Source: Oscillospiraceae bacterium
GTDB lineage: Bacteria > Bacillota > Clostridia > Saccharofermentanales > Saccharofermentanaceae
Assembly: GCA_902780785.1 (NCBI GenBank)
Contig: CACZGS010000012.1
Location: forward strand, 1 to 64,000
Length of the DNA stretch: 64,000 nt
Direction of reading: 5' to 3'
Position 1 is the stretch's first letter, and each line of letters begins with the position of its first letter. The notes beneath the pieces were generated by a model. It made no database searches and was not told the origin of the DNA. It saw only the letters and a list, made by a program, of their open reading frames with translations. Both the position numbers and the translations under genes were made by a program. Positions 43,245 to 52,281 of this stretch are shown in pieces.

Positions 43245-44060
43245 TTATGAACCCGTGAAGTCGTATTTGCGAACGCCAAGCATCCAGAACTTGTAGCTTA
43301 AGAACACGAACACCAGGCCGTACAAGGGCGAGATCCAGGACAGCAGCGGGACGTTGTCAGGCGTCAGGATCACGAGGCTCGGGTAGTAAGCGATAAACGC
43401 GATCGGGATGATGAACGTAAAGATTATCTTGAAGATCCCTTCAAAGATCGACGACGGGTATTTCGCGAAGTCCTTGAAACGGAACATGATGACCATTACG
43501 TAGCCTGAGCCCTTGATCCAGAAGCACGTTGCAGCCGCGAAGTTCATCAGGGCGATCATGAAGAGCGACGCGGTCAGCAGGAACACGATCAGCTTCAAGA
43601 TGATCAGAGGCGTAACAGGTATCCCTATCTTGATCCATGCATAAACGATGGTGCCGATGCCGAAAGCGAGCTGTCCCAGGCCCTTCACGTCGAAGACCTC
43701 CGATATGAAGTAGAAGAACACGTTGACCGGCCTGAAGCAGTACTTGATAAAGTCGCCGCTCTGGACCATAAAACGCAGGTTCCAGTTGTTGTCGAAGAAA
43801 CACTGAACGGGTGTCAGCGCGACCAGCGAGAAGCCGTACAGGAACAGCATGTGGTGGTAGTCCCAGCCGTTGATCGTCGGGAAGTTTTGGAACAGGATCA
43901 TGAAGGTGACAAAGCCCGAGAGGTTCGTCATTATCATTCCGAATGTCGAGATGATAAAGTCCGCACGGTAGCTCATCTTGCTCTTAAGGTCCTGTACGAG
44001 AATCTTTCTGTACATTCTCGTGTAGAATTTCAGTCCTCTTTTGCGCATGTCAGCCTCCAT
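43245..44060 (-). CDS. ABC-2 type permease (second subunit)
   Basis: Membrane protein of 271 residues with six helices, of the ABC-2 (DUF990/viologen-exporter) family. N-terminal basic segment, then KSKMSYRADFIISTFGM and pairs of helices. It overlaps the first permease by 11 bases and follows the ATPase, forming a three-gene exporter. Cargo unknown. Confidence 0.88.
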   Translation of the reverse strand: MEADMRKRGLKFYTRMYRKILVQDLKSKMSYRADFIISTFGMIMTNLSGFVTFMILFQNFPTINGWDYHHMLFLYGFSLVALTPVQCFFDNNWNLRFMVQSGDFIKYCFRPVNVFFYFISEVFDVKGLGQLAFGIGTIVYAWIKIGIPVTPLIILKLIVFLLTASLFMIALMNFAAATCFWIKGSGYVMVIMFRFKDFAKYPSSIFEGIFKIIFTFIIPIAFIAYYPSLVILTPDNVPLLSWISPLYGLVFVFLSYKFWMLGVRKYDFTGS

Positions 44061-44859
44061 TCACGGTGACTTTCTTCACCGCACAATTCCAGAAAAGATT
44101 TCCTGCTACCGTAAGCACTACGAGCCAGATCAGCTGCAGTCCGAAGAGCTGCAAAAGGCCCTGCCAGTTATCCGATCCGCTCTTGCCGAGTAAGATCGAC
44201 AGCGGTATGTCGTAGACCGCTCTGAAAGGCAGATACTGCACGACGATCCTTGCCTTCTCGGGGAAGAACGCCAAAGGGATCGAAGCGCCCGACAGCAACA
44301 ATACGATAGTCTCTTTTACGATGTTGATACCCCATGTCGATTCGGTGAAAAGACATATCGGAGCTACGAGCATCTCGATGTTGTAGTTTATGATGAGCGC
44401 GAAAACCGTTGCGATCAGGAACCATACAAGATTCAGACCTAAAGGAATCGCCCCATGCGTGACGATCATGACGACAATAAATGTCGGGATGAAGGTCAGC
44501 ACGAACTGGACTACGTGATTGCCTGTGTAGCTCCAGAAGGTGTACTTGCGGAAGCGCATAGGCTTCAAGAGATCGAGTACGAGCGAGCCCGACTGGATCT
44601 TCCTGCTCATGTCCCAGACGACGAACATTTCAAGGAAGTTGAAGAGCGCCGTCGCGAGGATCAGGTAGATCATTGTGTCTGAGAAAGTCATGCCGTTTAC
44701 GACATCCGTGCCGGACGAATCGTAGATGGCTTTCCAGAGATAATAGACGAGAACCAGATAGATCAGGTTCGCGAAGAGAGTAACAAAGATGCCGAGTCTG
44801 AACTGCAGTGACTCCATTATCCCGGCCCTTGTTATTGATAACAGCCTTTTGGGATTCAT
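44050..44859 (-). CDS. ABC-2 type permease (first subunit)
   Basis: About 269 residues, six helices, ABC-2 family; the ESLQFRLG stretch precedes helix 1. Start ATG 44859 overlaps the ATPase stop as ATGA; the longer frame upstream is read from within the ATPase gene. It pairs with the next permease to form the membrane channel. Confidence 0.88.
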   Translation of the reverse strand: MNPKRLLSITRAGIMESLQFRLGIFVTLFANLIYLVLVYYLWKAIYDSSGTDVVNGMTFSDTMIYLILATALFNFLEMFVVWDMSRKIQSGSLVLDLLKPMRFRKYTFWSYTGNHVVQFVLTFIPTFIVVMIVTHGAIPLGLNLVWFLIATVFALIINYNIEMLVAPICLFTESTWGINIVKETIVLLLSGASIPLAFFPEKARIVVQYLPFRAVYDIPLSILLGKSGSDNWQGLLQLFGLQLIWLVVLTVAGNLFWNCAVKKVTVNGG

Positions 44860-45809
44860 TTTACGCTCCCTTCGTAGATCTTCTTGATTACTTCTTCCGT
44901 TGAGATCTCTAAGATCTTTACGTCCTTTATCTTCTTTTCCTTCTGCTTTTCCATGATGACGTCCATGACATCGGTGGTCTTCTCGTCGATCAGGTATTCT
45001 TCCCATGAATCGTCGGCGAGCTTGAGCTTCAAGGTTCTGTAGGAACCGAAATAGTTCTTCAGGTGCTCTATGTCGTTGTCGTAGATCTTCGTGCCCTTGT
45101 CGATGATGACGATCCTCTTGCAGAGTGCGTCAACGTCACCCATGTCGTGGGTCGTAAGGATTACGGTCGTATTTTTCTCTTTATTAAGGCCTAAGATGAG
45201 CTCACGGATCTTCGCCTTCATCGATACGTCCAGACCGATCGTAGGCTCGTCGAGGAACACGATCGGAGGATTGTGCAGGAATGCAGCGAGGATATCGCTC
45301 AAGGTTCTCTGGCCTAAAGACATCTGTCTTACGGGCTTATGGAGGATCGGTTCGATATCAACGAGTGAACGATAGAGCTCGAGCATCTCCTCGTAATCTT
45401 TCTTGGGAACCATATAAAGGTCTCTTAAGAGCTTGAAGGATTCGACCAGAGGAAGTGACCACCAGAGCTGGCTTCGCTGACCGAAGACAACGCCGATGTT
45501 CTCGCAGTTCTCAGTCCTGTTCTTGTAAGGCACCTTGCCGTTGACGAGGATCTCGCCGGATGTCGGCTCAAGAACGCCCGTCATCATCTTGATGGTGGTG
45601 GACTTGCCCGCGCCGTTAGGGCCAAGGTATCCGATGATCTCGCCCTTATGGACGGTCATTGTGACGTCTTTTACTGCTGATACGGTCTTATAATCTCTCG
45701 AAAACAAGTCCTTTATGCTGCCCTTCAGGCCTTCGTGGCGGTTCAAGACCTTAAAGTCCTTGCATACATTCTTCATTACTACTGCTTCATTTACTGAAAG
45801 ATCGCTCAT
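44856..45809 (-). CDS. ABC exporter ATP-binding protein
   Basis: About 317 residues. Walker A GPNGAGKST, Q-loop GQRSQLWW (where the WW pair marks this subfamily), signature MSLGQRTLSDI, Walker B IVFLDEPTIGLD and switch TTHDMGD. The C-terminal extension (after 245) is typical of NatA/DrrA-like exporters with ABC-2 partners. Start ATG 45809 has SD GAGGGAAA; the longer frame to 45908 runs back through the promoter. Confidence 0.92.
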   Translation of the reverse strand: MSDLSVNEAVVMKNVCKDFKVLNRHEGLKGSIKDLFSRDYKTVSAVKDVTMTVHKGEIIGYLGPNGAGKSTTIKMMTGVLEPTSGEILVNGKVPYKNRTENCENIGVVFGQRSQLWWSLPLVESFKLLRDLYMVPKKDYEEMLELYRSLVDIEPILHKPVRQMSLGQRTLSDILAAFLHNPPIVFLDEPTIGLDVSMKAKIRELILGLNKEKNTTVILTTHDMGDVDALCKRIVIIDKGTKIYDNDIEHLKNYFGSYRTLKLKLADDSWEEYLIDEKTTDVMDVIMEKQKEKKIKDVKILEISTEEVIKKIYEGSVK

Positions 45810-45892
45810 AACAATTTCCCTCTTTCTTTTCTGTTCGATTGCAAGTATATTGTAGACAGATACGCGAAAACAGTTTAAAAATGCCTCATTTT

Positions 45893-45928
45893 TATAACTA
45901 TCTTCCAAGTGCGTGGAAGATTGTTATA
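45893..45928. promoter_or_regulatory. 36-bp palindrome between divergent AraC and ABC genes
   Basis: Arms TATAAC-T-ATCTTCCA (45893-45907) and TGGAAGAT-T-GTTATA (45914-45928), one mismatch per arm, 6-nt centre. The ends carry -10-like TATA sequences on each strand (TATACT 45925-45930 on plus; TATAAA on minus), so one bound regulator could control both genes. The AraC protein encoded alongside is the likely ligand-responsive binder. Confidence 0.6.
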
Positions 45929-45956
45929 CTTTTCGAGAATTTGGAGAAATATTGTT

Positions 45957-46847
45957 ATGAAGATAGAACAGATGGGTCTCATCGTTAAAAGAGACGACGG
46001 CTCAGAGATAGTAAATTACGACGATCCCAATTTCCCGTCCTATATCTACGACGGCTGGATCGCGCCCAAGGTCACATGGGAGGGCGTTCCGCACTTCCAC
46101 GAAGATATCGAGATCATGACTATCAAGGAAGGCCAGGTAGCTTATTTTGTTAACGGCAAAGAGCTTCTCTTAAGGGCCGGCGACACGATCGTCGTCAATT
46201 CAAACCAGATCCACTACAACATGACGGTAAACGGAGAGGTCGCAAAATACGTCATCTGCATACTCCACCCGAGCATACTTATAAACTCGATCACCGTGGA
46301 GATGCAGGCAATAAGACCTATTATCGACAACCAGGATCTTCCCTACCTGAGATTCCGTTATATCAATGAACATACTGAATCCATAAGGAGTCTCATTCTC
46401 GGGATGCCTGATATCAGGCACGATCCTTTCGCGATCACGAAGCAGTTCTATCAGATATGGGACATTATAAGAAGACATGCCGAGACTCTCGGCGCGACCG
46501 AAGACGTCGTGTCAGACCCAAGAATGCAGTCATTTAAGGCCATGATGCATTTCATATCCAATAACTATCAGAAGCAGATCACTTTAGGCGATATCGCTTC
46601 GAGCGGCAATGTCAGCAAATCCCTTTGCAACACGCTCTTCCACCAGTATGTCGGCGAGTCGCCGATCAATTACCTGATGCACTTGAGAAGCCGCAAAGTG
46701 GCTGAATTACTTCGTGCCGGGAAGATCCCCATGACCGAGATCGCAGCCCTTACCGGCTTTGGCGGCGTAAGCTACATGTCGGAGACATTCCGCAAGTTTT
46801 TCGAGAAGTCGCCGCGCGAATACAGGAAAGACTGGGAAAGCCGTTAA
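45957..46847 (+). CDS. AraC-family regulator with cupin sensor domain
   Basis: About 296 residues. Cupin-like domain (residues 25-110, VPHFHEDIEIMTI and LRAGDTIVVNSNQIHY) and C-terminal AraC helix-turn-helix pair (about 200-296: GDIASSGNVSKSLCN, AALTGFGGVSYMSETFRKF). ATG 45957 has SD GGAGA nine bases ahead. Divergent from the ABC-2 exporter, which it probably controls. Metal or sugar ligand in the cupin is not known. Confidence 0.92.
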   Translation: MKIEQMGLIVKRDDGSEIVNYDDPNFPSYIYDGWIAPKVTWEGVPHFHEDIEIMTIKEGQVAYFVNGKELLLRAGDTIVVNSNQIHYNMTVNGEVAKYVICILHPSILINSITVEMQAIRPIIDNQDLPYLRFRYINEHTESIRSLILGMPDIRHDPFAITKQFYQIWDIIRRHAETLGATEDVVSDPRMQSFKAMMHFISNNYQKQITLGDIASSGNVSKSLCNTLFHQYVGESPINYLMHLRSRKVAELLRAGKIPMTEIAALTGFGGVSYMSETFRKFFEKSPREYRKDWESR

Positions 46848-46885
46848 AAAATTCTTTACAATTTGTATATTCTCTTGTTAATCTG

Positions 46886-46926
46886 GTAACAATTTAGAGC
46901 AAGTTTTCGCGATTTTGAATTGTTAC
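46886..46926. promoter_or_regulatory. inverted repeat before the GGDEF/EAL gene
   Basis: GTAACAATT (46886-46894) and AATTGTTAC (46918-46926) form a 9-bp inverted repeat with centres 32 bp apart, 46-86 bp upstream of ATG 46972. Nature of the binder unknown. Confidence 0.4.
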
Positions 46927-46971
46927 AATGTCAGTATCATAATCACGAACTATCGGCAAGGGTGAGACTGT

Positions 46972-48699
46972 ATGACAAGGCAAGCGGAAAATAACAGAGT
47001 CGATAAGACCCTGCGAAAACTGTCCCTCGATAAAGAGACTCCTAAGGGTGTGTTCATCCTTCTTCTGCTGCTTTTCTTCTTCTCAGTCTTCCTGACGACA
47101 AAGATATCCACTTCAGGCGACACGACGGTCCTGTTCGGCATTCCTTTTGAGACCAAATCTTTTACAGGCATCGCCTCGATGCTCGGCAACATCTGCCTTA
47201 TCTGCCTCGCGATGCTGTTCAGAAAGACCGGTTATTTCACCGCCCTGATCCTCCTCGTGCTGCAGTTCCCTCTGATGTACGTCAACATCATAATCCGCAA
47301 GAACTACGGCAATCTTCCGGGCCTTTTCAATAATCTTCTGATCATCCTGGCCATCACGTTCATCTACTTCGGCAACAAGAAGATCCTGGCTTATCAGAAC
47401 CACATCCGCGAGCAGGCCGTAACGGACAAGCTCACGGGCCTGCCCAACCGCTTCGCGTGCAGCGAGCTCATGCAGGATCTCTTAAAGCGCATGGAGAGAT
47501 TCGCGATCGTATCGGTCGACATCAACGACTTCAAGAGCATCAACGACACCATGGGCCACGATACGGGCGACCTGGTCCTCAAGGCCGTCGCCGTCAGATG
47601 GAAGGCGCTTGCAAATTCGCTTAACACGGGCACGGTCGATTTCGTGGCAAGATCCACCGGCGACGAATTCCTGCTCATAATCTCCGGTTACAACACCCTT
47701 GAAGATATAGAGCACACCATCGCCTGCTACAGGTCAGAGCTCGAAAAGAAGTTCACCATAGATGACTGCGATTACTACCTCTCGGCCTGCTTCGGCTATG
47801 CCGTATATCCTGAAGACAGCGATGTTATCGACAATCTCTTTACCTTCTCTGATGCAGTTCTGCACGAGACCAAGAAAAAAGGCAGCGGCAGCAGGGTCAT
47901 GAGATTCACGCCCGAAGTATTCAGCACTGAGGTATTTCTTGAGATCGAGCGTAAGATCCGTTCCGCTCTGAACGAGGATAAGATCTTCTGCCACCTCCAG
48001 CCGCAGTACGATATGGATCACAGGTTAAGGGGCTTTGAAGCTCTGGCACGCATGAAGGATGACAACGGCAAATATATAAGCCCTGCCGATTTTATTCCCG
48101 TAGCCGAGAAAACAGGTCTTGTCGACCGCATCGACATGCGCGTTTTCGAGATGGCCGTACAGTTCATCGGTGACGTTATCAACGAGACCGGCGCTGACAT
48201 TACAATGAGCGTCAACGTATCCGTAAGACACCTCATGAAGAATAACTTCATCGACGATATCAGAAGGATACTGAGAAAAAACAACGTCTCCCCTTCCATT
48301 ATCGAGATCGAGATCACTGAGTCCATCATGATCGACTCTGCAGAGAAGGCCCTTCAGAGGATCGACGAGCTCAAGCAGCTCGGCCTTAAGGTCGCGATAG
48401 ACGATTTCGGTACCGGTTATTCGTCCTTAAGTTATCTCAACAGCTTCCCTACGGATATGCTCAAGATCGACAAATCTTTCATCGACAACATGAGCCTCAA
48501 TGAATCGTCCAAACAGTATGTCGCCATGATCATCTCGATCGGCCACACGCTCGATCTTAAGGTTATCTCGGAGGGTGTCGAATCCGATGACCAGGTCAAG
48601 ATCTTAAAGTCCATCGGATGCGACTACATCCAGGGTTATGTATGGGGCAAGCCGATGCCTCCCGAAGATGCAAGTAAACTTGTGGTCTCCCGCGAGTGA
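46972..48699 (+). CDS. membrane GGDEF-EAL protein, likely c-di-GMP phosphodiesterase
   Basis: Four N-terminal helices (about 25-135), a GGDEF domain (about 145-310) and an EAL domain (about 325-570). The cyclase signature is degenerate: STGDEF at 228-233 in place of GGDEF. The EAL side is complete: EAL at 356-358, NVSVRHL, EIEITES, IDDFGTGYSSL, KIDKSFI, EGVE. It therefore probably breaks down c-di-GMP, with the GGDEF domain perhaps regulatory. SD AAGGGTGAG precedes ATG 46972. Confidence 0.93.
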   Translation: MTRQAENNRVDKTLRKLSLDKETPKGVFILLLLLFFFSVFLTTKISTSGDTTVLFGIPFETKSFTGIASMLGNICLICLAMLFRKTGYFTALILLVLQFPLMYVNIIIRKNYGNLPGLFNNLLIILAITFIYFGNKKILAYQNHIREQAVTDKLTGLPNRFACSELMQDLLKRMERFAIVSVDINDFKSINDTMGHDTGDLVLKAVAVRWKALANSLNTGTVDFVARSTGDEFLLIISGYNTLEDIEHTIACYRSELEKKFTIDDCDYYLSACFGYAVYPEDSDVIDNLFTFSDAVLHETKKKGSGSRVMRFTPEVFSTEVFLEIERKIRSALNEDKIFCHLQPQYDMDHRLRGFEALARMKDDNGKYISPADFIPVAEKTGLVDRIDMRVFEMAVQFIGDVINETGADITMSVNVSVRHLMKNNFIDDIRRILRKNNVSPSIIEIEITESIMIDSAEKALQRIDELKQLGLKVAIDDFGTGYSSLSYLNSFPTDMLKIDKSFIDNMSLNESSKQYVAMIISIGHTLDLKVISEGVESDDQVKILKSIGCDYIQGYVWGKPMPPEDASKLVVSRE

Positions 48700-48732
48700 A
48701 TTGGAAATAAGAGTATTTAGCACACACAATGG

Positions 48733-48759
48733 AAAGGGTCCTGCAAAAGGATCCTTTTT
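48733..48759 (+). terminator. intrinsic terminator
   Basis: AAAGGGTCCT pairs with AGGATCCTTT (one G-U) with a run of Ts, 33 bp after the GGDEF/EAL stop. Confidence 0.8.
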
Positions 48760-48921
48760 GTGTTTTTAAAGCAACCTGTTTATGTTTTTATTCCGCGGGG
48801 CATCCTAATTGTGATAGTTGTGTATTTCACGGGAAGCGGCCGGGTGATAAAATATTTTTGATGTCGGTATTCTCTCCGGCATCGCGGAATAAGGTTTGTT
48901 TTTTAAAAAGGAGAAAATTCA

Positions 48922-50058
48922 ATGAAGAAAAATGCAAGGAAAATTACCTCGCTGCTTTTGGCTGTGCTCTGCACAGGAAGCATGCTCTTATGCGCATGTG
49001 ATAAGGCAACAGAAGAATCTGAAACGACCGTAACAACAACTGCTGCAACGACAAAAGAGACAACTGAGACCACGGAATCCACAGCCGAGACCACCCGTAA
49101 CGGCATGATCAACACGCCTTATAAGAAGATCACTTTGGACGGCGTTAAGGAAAACCATTTTGTATCTACGGATTACTGCTATATCGAATCAGAGAAGTAT
49201 GTCCTTCTTATAGACAAGGACATTGACCTTCCCGGTGATTTTGCAGTAGTCATGGATGCGATAGTCGATGAGCTTGAGAAGCAGCTCGGAGTCTCTTATG
49301 CTCCTGTAGAAAGAGATTATCCGCACGTAATCGACAACAGCATATATTACAACGGATTTAATCCCTGGAAGGATTGGTATGTGGGAGAAAAGATCCCTGT
49401 CTTCATAATGTGCGACAGACAGCCCGAAGGCTGGATCTCCTGCGCTACAGCTGATGATCTTACCCTCGTTGAATATGAATTGTTCAGTGAGGATGTCTGG
49501 AATTCCATACCGGATTTCAGGGATAATCCCTGGCGCAAAACCGACTATGTCGATTATTCGGTTATCGCGCACGAGATGACTCACGTAATTACCGGCAGAA
49601 ACTGCAATATGTCCAAGATCATGACTGAGGGTCTCGCAGATTACATGGCTGTCTCGGTTATTAATGCTCTTGCGGACAAATATCCTTCCATTGCCGAAGT
49701 AAAGGCTAAGAAGACTTTCTACGATAACACCGTACCTGAAGCAGTTAATGCATCGAATGCGGAAGCTATCTTTGTCAGCGATTACAAAGACGTCTCCCAT
49801 GCTGACCGCGGTGCGGAGTATACTTACGGAAAGTATCTTTTCGAGTACCTGCATGAACAGGCCGGAGATGATTTCTTTAAGAAGATCTGTACAAAGCTTA
49901 ATACCTCCGCCGGATTCGTATACCGTTATGACGAATACAATGAGGAACAGATGCAGAAGATCGCCGGCATTATCAAGGATCTCTATGGCGATGATGTCTT
50001 TACAAAATTCGGTGACTGGTGCGTGAAGAATAATCATCTTCAGGACACCAACAACTGA
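48922..50058 (+). CDS. secreted lipoprotein metallopeptidase
   Basis: Signal peptide with lipobox LCAC (Cys about 29), a Thr/Glu-rich linker (about 32-60) and a catalytic domain with HEMTHV zinc motif (His217, Glu218, His221) and a following MTEGLADYMA helix that can supply the third ligand, the gluzincin pattern. It should be anchored on the outer face and cleave external proteins or peptides. SD AAGGAG precedes ATG 48922; a GATGTCGG/CCGGCATC hairpin is in its leader near 48860. Confidence 0.85.
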   Translation: MKKNARKITSLLLAVLCTGSMLLCACDKATEESETTVTTTAATTKETTETTESTAETTRNGMINTPYKKITLDGVKENHFVSTDYCYIESEKYVLLIDKDIDLPGDFAVVMDAIVDELEKQLGVSYAPVERDYPHVIDNSIYYNGFNPWKDWYVGEKIPVFIMCDRQPEGWISCATADDLTLVEYELFSEDVWNSIPDFRDNPWRKTDYVDYSVIAHEMTHVITGRNCNMSKIMTEGLADYMAVSVINALADKYPSIAEVKAKKTFYDNTVPEAVNASNAEAIFVSDYKDVSHADRGAEYTYGKYLFEYLHEQAGDDFFKKICTKLNTSAGFVYRYDEYNEEQMQKIAGIIKDLYGDDVFTKFGDWCVKNNHLQDTNN

Positions 50059-50089
50059 TATGTATTAACGTTTTATCAAACAGCGAAAA

Positions 50090-50138
50090 ATGCCCCAAAT
50101 GAGCAAGTACAAGCCCGTTTGGGGCATAATGATATAAT
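50090..50138 (+). promoter_or_regulatory. GH3 promoter with flanking inverted repeat
   Basis: ATGCCCCAAA (50090-50099) and TTTGGGGCAT (50118-50127) form a perfect 10-bp dyad spanning the -35 zone of a TATAAT -10 (50133-50138). It may serve as operator, or as terminator for the peptidase gene though no T-run follows. Confidence 0.5.
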
Positions 50139-50175
50139 TAGCAAAAATCAGTTCTGAAGACATTTTGGGGGAACT

Positions 50176-52041
50176 ATGAAAGCAAAGAGGATCATAGCCG
50201 GACTTCTTATCCTGTCGCTTACGGCTGCGACGGCATGCATCGACGAGAACAGCGTATTTGCGCCGATCACCACGCCTGAGAGCAGCGGGCCGGCGGCAAA
50301 TATCGAAGACTATACGAAGATGACTGCAGAAGAGATCTGCCAGACTCTGACGCTGGACCAGAAAGCCGCGCAGATGATGCAGCCGACGATATATAACACA
50401 ATGCCGCTCGAGATGAAGGCTACGGACTACGGTTCGATCCTCTCAAGAGTTGATAACTATCCGATGCCTACTGCTGAAGAGTGGAAAAAGACCGTCACGG
50501 AATATCAGTCTTTCGCGCTCCAGAATGAAGCTCCGATCCCGTTTATCTACGGTAACGACAGCGTTCACGGTGTTAACTTTGCAAGCGGATGCGTAATGTT
50601 CCCTCATAACATCAATATCGGTGCGGCGCATGATGCTGCGCTGACTGAAGAATACGGAAAACTTGCAGGAAGCGACGTTGTTCATACAAGGATGATCCTC
50701 AACTTCTCACCCTGCGTAGCAACCGCGAACGATCCAAGATGGGGAAGAACTTATGAATCCTATTCCTCCGACAGCAAGATCGTAAAAGAGCTTGCCGTTG
50801 CATATACAAAGGGCCTTATGTCTGAAGGCGTCATCGCCTGCCCTAAGCACTTCTTCGGAGACGGCATGACGGCGTACGGTACAGGCGAGAGCACTGCGCT
50901 CGACAGGGGCGACGCAAAGCTATCCGAAGAACAGATCAAGGACCAGCTCTCTATCTATCAGGCACTGATCGATCAGGGCGTTCAGGTGATCATGCTCTCG
51001 CACTCTTCCCTTAACGGTACGAAGATGCACGAGAATGCAAAATATATCAGTTATCTCAAGAATGACATGGGATTTAAGGGCATCGTCCTTACTGACTGGG
51101 ATTCCGTCATGAACTGCTCCGGCGCCAATTACAAGGAGAACGTCATCCTCTGCGTAAATGCGGGTGTCGACATGCTCATGACCGAGACCGATCACGCAGC
51201 AGCGATGGGATATATCGTTGAGGGCGTTAAGGAAGGACGCATCAGTGAAGATCGTATTAATGACGCAGTTACGAGGATCTTAAGAGTTAAGAAGGAAGCA
51301 GGTCTTTTCGACGATCCGAACCTTGAGAACGTTAAGCCTTCTTACGAGTTCGGCAGTGACAGATCACACGAGGTTGCAAGACAGCTTGCAGCAGAGTCCT
51401 TCGTTGCTTTGAAGGCCGGCGGGAATATGTATATCAAGCCCGGAATGAAAGTTTTCGTCACGGGTCCTGCTGCAGATGATGTAGGCGCTCTTTGCGGTGG
51501 CTGGACAAATTGGTGGCAGGGCGCAACAGATCTCGAGATCAGGAACCAGGGCGTTACAGATAAGCGTTTCAGAACGGAAGGACCATCTATATTGGAAGCT
51601 CTCCAGGCAGCGGCAAAAGAAAAGGGCTTTGAGATCGTAACTGACAAGAGCCAGATCGCTTCTTGCGACATAGTACTTCTCTGTGTCGGCGAGAAGCCTT
51701 ATGCGGAATGGTACGGAGATACTGCAGATCTTTCTCTTACAGGCACACTCGGCCTGCCCGGTAATAATGATTCGATCCAGTTCGCAGCACAGTCAGGGAA
51801 GCCTGTCGTTACACTTATCGTGGCAGGCAGAAACGTGATCATAGACAAGTATCTTGATACGTGGGATTCATGCATCATGCTGTATCTTCCCGGCACTGAA
51901 GGCGGCAATGCGGTTGCAGACGTTCTGACCGGCAAAACAGCGCTCACAGGTACGCTTCCCATGCCTTACTATTCATCAACAGAACAGATCGGCACAGGCA
52001 AGTGCTGGCATGATGTGGGCTGGAATGCACTAAAGGGATAA
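50176..52041 (+). CDS. glycoside hydrolase family 3 beta-glycosidase lipoprotein
   Basis: 621 residues. Signal peptide with lipobox-like ATAC (Cys 21), then the GH3 TIM barrel (about 55-390: PFIYGNDSVHGVN, RWGRTYESYSSD, CPKHFFGDGMT, HSSLNG) with the nucleophile Asp in GIVLTDWDSV (about 314), and the alpha/beta sandwich domain (about 420-610, ending GTLPMPYY). It lacks the extra fibronectin-like domain of longer GH3s. Likely an outside-facing beta-glucosidase or xylosidase. SD GGGGGA precedes ATG 50176. Confidence 0.94.
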   Translation: MKAKRIIAGLLILSLTAATACIDENSVFAPITTPESSGPAANIEDYTKMTAEEICQTLTLDQKAAQMMQPTIYNTMPLEMKATDYGSILSRVDNYPMPTAEEWKKTVTEYQSFALQNEAPIPFIYGNDSVHGVNFASGCVMFPHNINIGAAHDAALTEEYGKLAGSDVVHTRMILNFSPCVATANDPRWGRTYESYSSDSKIVKELAVAYTKGLMSEGVIACPKHFFGDGMTAYGTGESTALDRGDAKLSEEQIKDQLSIYQALIDQGVQVIMLSHSSLNGTKMHENAKYISYLKNDMGFKGIVLTDWDSVMNCSGANYKENVILCVNAGVDMLMTETDHAAAMGYIVEGVKEGRISEDRINDAVTRILRVKKEAGLFDDPNLENVKPSYEFGSDRSHEVARQLAAESFVALKAGGNMYIKPGMKVFVTGPAADDVGALCGGWTNWWQGATDLEIRNQGVTDKRFRTEGPSILEALQAAAKEKGFEIVTDKSQIASCDIVLLCVGEKPYAEWYGDTADLSLTGTLGLPGNNDSIQFAAQSGKPVVTLIVAGRNVIIDKYLDTWDSCIMLYLPGTEGGNAVADVLTGKTALTGTLPMPYYSSTEQIGTGKCWHDVGWNALKG

Positions 52042-52045
52042 AAGC

Positions 52046-52081
52046 TGCCGTCTGCGGTCATGGTCAATACCGCAGGCGGCA
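52046..52081. terminator. bidirectional terminator between GH3 and agrD
   Basis: A 13-bp stem (52046-52058 with 52069-52081, one G-U) with CTTTTT after it on plus and GCTTTT on minus. It ends both the GH3 and agrBD transcripts. Confidence 0.85.
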
Positions 52082-52155
52082 CTTTTTATATGGTCGGATC
52101 GAAATCAGTTCTTCCTTCCATTCCTAATTATCCCCATATTTAACAGAACAGAACC

Positions 52156-52281
52156 TTACTTCTTAGGTCTCTTGGGCTGATGCAAAAAGTACGGGCATCT
52201 CGGCATATCATCCGGATATGCATTCTTTCTTGTAACTTTTTCGACCTGCTCAAGAATGGCTTTTTCAAATTTCTTCTTCAT
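52156..52281 (-). CDS. agrD: AgrD-like autoinducing peptide precursor
   Basis: A 41-residue peptide: amphipathic helix MKKKFEKAILEQVEKVTRKN, linker AYPDDMPR, predicted signal core CPYFL, and tail HQPKRPKK. Cys29 starts a five-residue ring ending in bulky hydrophobics, and the HQPxxP just after it is the same as in clostridial AgrD (C. perfringens has CLWFT then HQPEEP). SD AAAGGAGAG lies ten bases before ATG 52281, inside the last codons of agrB, which it overlaps by 17 bases. Predicted product: a thiolactone CPYFL, tail length unknown. Confidence 0.88.
   Translation of the reverse strand: MKKKFEKAILEQVEKVTRKNAYPDDMPRCPYFLHQPKRPKK

Noticed and set aside
52000..52160. AgrD-like second precursor near the agr locus
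   Set aside because: No other Cys-x4-HQP-type frame was found on either strand.
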